From Rhodococcoides kroppenstedtii (GTDB lineage: Bacteria; Actinomycetota; Actinomycetes; Mycobacteriales; Mycobacteriaceae): a stretch of 64,000 nt of DNA. Positions 63,542 to 64,000 of this stretch are shown here, one piece after another. Both the position numbers and the translations under genes were made by a program. Every line of letters starts with the position of its first letter. Position 1 is the first letter of the stretch. The notes beneath the pieces were generated by a model. That model was not told where the DNA came from and ran no database searches. It worked only from the letters and a program-made list of their open reading frames with translations. The DNA lies in assembly GCF_900111805.1 (NCBI RefSeq), contig NZ_FOJN01000013.1:1-64000 (forward strand). The letters run 5' to 3'.

Positions 63542-64000
63542 TCAGCTCCGCAGGCTGTCCCTCGACACCGGGCACGACATGCAGCGCGGTCCACCGCGGC
63601 CGGAGCCCAGCTCCGATCCCGCGATGCGCAACACCTCGATGCCCGACGCCTCGAGGCGGGCATTGGTCTCGACGTTGCGCTCGTAGGCGACGACCACCCC
63701 GGGCGCGAGGGCAAGAGTGTTGTTGCCGTCGTCCCATTGCTCGCGCTCGGCGGTGACGCTGTCGAGCCCGGTGTCGATGACGCGGAGTTTCCCGATGCCC
63801 ATGGCGTCGGCAGCCGCGCCGAGGAACGGGTCGGCACCGGTGATGCTGACGCCGTCGTCCTCGCGGCGAATGGTGAAGGCCGACAGGGAGTCTCGGATCG
63901 CGGGGTACATCACGACGGCGTCGGTGTCGACCATGGTGCACACCGTGTCCAGATGCATCGACGCGCGCTCCTGGGCGATGGGCACCACCAACACGGTGTG
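63542..64000 (-). CDS. arcA: Arginine deiminase, C-terminal part (cut by window end)
   Basis: The last 152 residues of a guanidino-modifying enzyme that hydrolyses arginine to citrulline and ammonia. Visible are the catalytic His segment [52 protein letters not shown] and the C-terminal catalytic Cys block [17 protein letters not shown]. The frame is open to base 64000, so the N-terminal two thirds lie outside the window. Whether arcBC follow cannot be seen, since they would be beyond the edge or absent. Confidence 0.94.
   Translation of the reverse strand, partial: HTVLVVPIAQERASMHLDTVCTMVDTDAVVMYPAIRDSLSAFTIRREDDGVSITGADPFLGAAADAMGIGKLRVIDTGLDSVTAEREQWDDGNNTLALAPGVVVAYERNVETNARLEASGIEVLRIAGSELGSGRGGPRCMSCPVSRDSLRS

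Overview
The window is high-GC actinobacterial DNA with frequent GTG starts, GTGA and ATGA stop/start overlaps, and several genes whose start codon sits 6-9 bases after a TANNNT -10 box (leaderless). Gene content and order point to the mycolic-acid lineage, most likely Rhodococcus or a close Nocardiaceae relative. The block ppx-DUF501-ftsB-eno-lpqU-mazG-mfd-tetR-glmU-prs-rplY-pth, followed by ispE-rsmA-rpfB, tatD/metG and rsmI/PMT, is the conserved chromosomal neighbourhood known from Mycobacterium (Rv1026 down to Rv1002c in M. tuberculosis). The organism assignment is inference from synteny and protein content.

Layout. 1-2.45 kb: decayed material, namely a frameshifted SDR gene, a TAGC microsatellite and a DASS transporter without its N-terminus. 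2.5-9.5 kb: accessory genes (PepSY membrane protein, a DUF222/HNH protein behind a PafBC-type DNA-damage promoter, SGNH hydrolase, Old Yellow Enzyme, tRNA-Leu). 9.6-13.1 kb: a TetR regulator divergent from a CYP102-like P450 without a reductase, then a flavin monooxygenase. 13.2-15.1 kb: small protein, sulfurtransferase, membrane protein with a winged-helix regulator. 15.1-19.3 kb: ppx, DUF501, ftsB, eno, lpqU. 19.4-22.9 kb: efeUOB ferrous-iron/heme uptake under an IdeR box. 22.9-29.2 kb: mazG, mfd (with a second PafBC-type promoter) and two TetR genes. 29.3-31.9 kb: tRNA-Gln, glmU, prs.

31.9-37.5 kb: complete ergothioneine set, egtABCD as one operon with egtE divergent. 37.4-39.1 kb: DMT exporter and its TetR. 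39.2-42.3 kb: rplY, pth, prfC. 42.3-44.8 kb: orphan Ser/Thr-rich protein, fasciclin lipoprotein, DUF4166 protein. 44.8-49.7 kb: ABC-F ATPase, ispE, rsmA, rpfB. 49.9-52.5 kb: amino-acid ABC importer with binding protein and permease fused, plus its ATPase. 52.5-54 kb: LppP/LprE-type lipoprotein and a broken QueC/Asn-synthase-like gene. 54-64 kb: tatD/metG, WS/DGAT, esterase, SRPBCC protein, rsmI/PMT, DoxX, GntR, ArsC-like protein and the C-terminal part of arginine deiminase, cut by the window end.

Most of the window is conserved housekeeping. No CRISPR array, prophage, insertion sequence or recognisable defence island was found. The best leads are two full matches to the PafBC DNA-damage promoter consensus (upstream of mfd and of the HNH gene), the TetR/CYP102-like locus with an inverted-repeat operator over the promoter, a short-variable-loop tRNA with a UAA anticodon, and several decayed or orphan genes.
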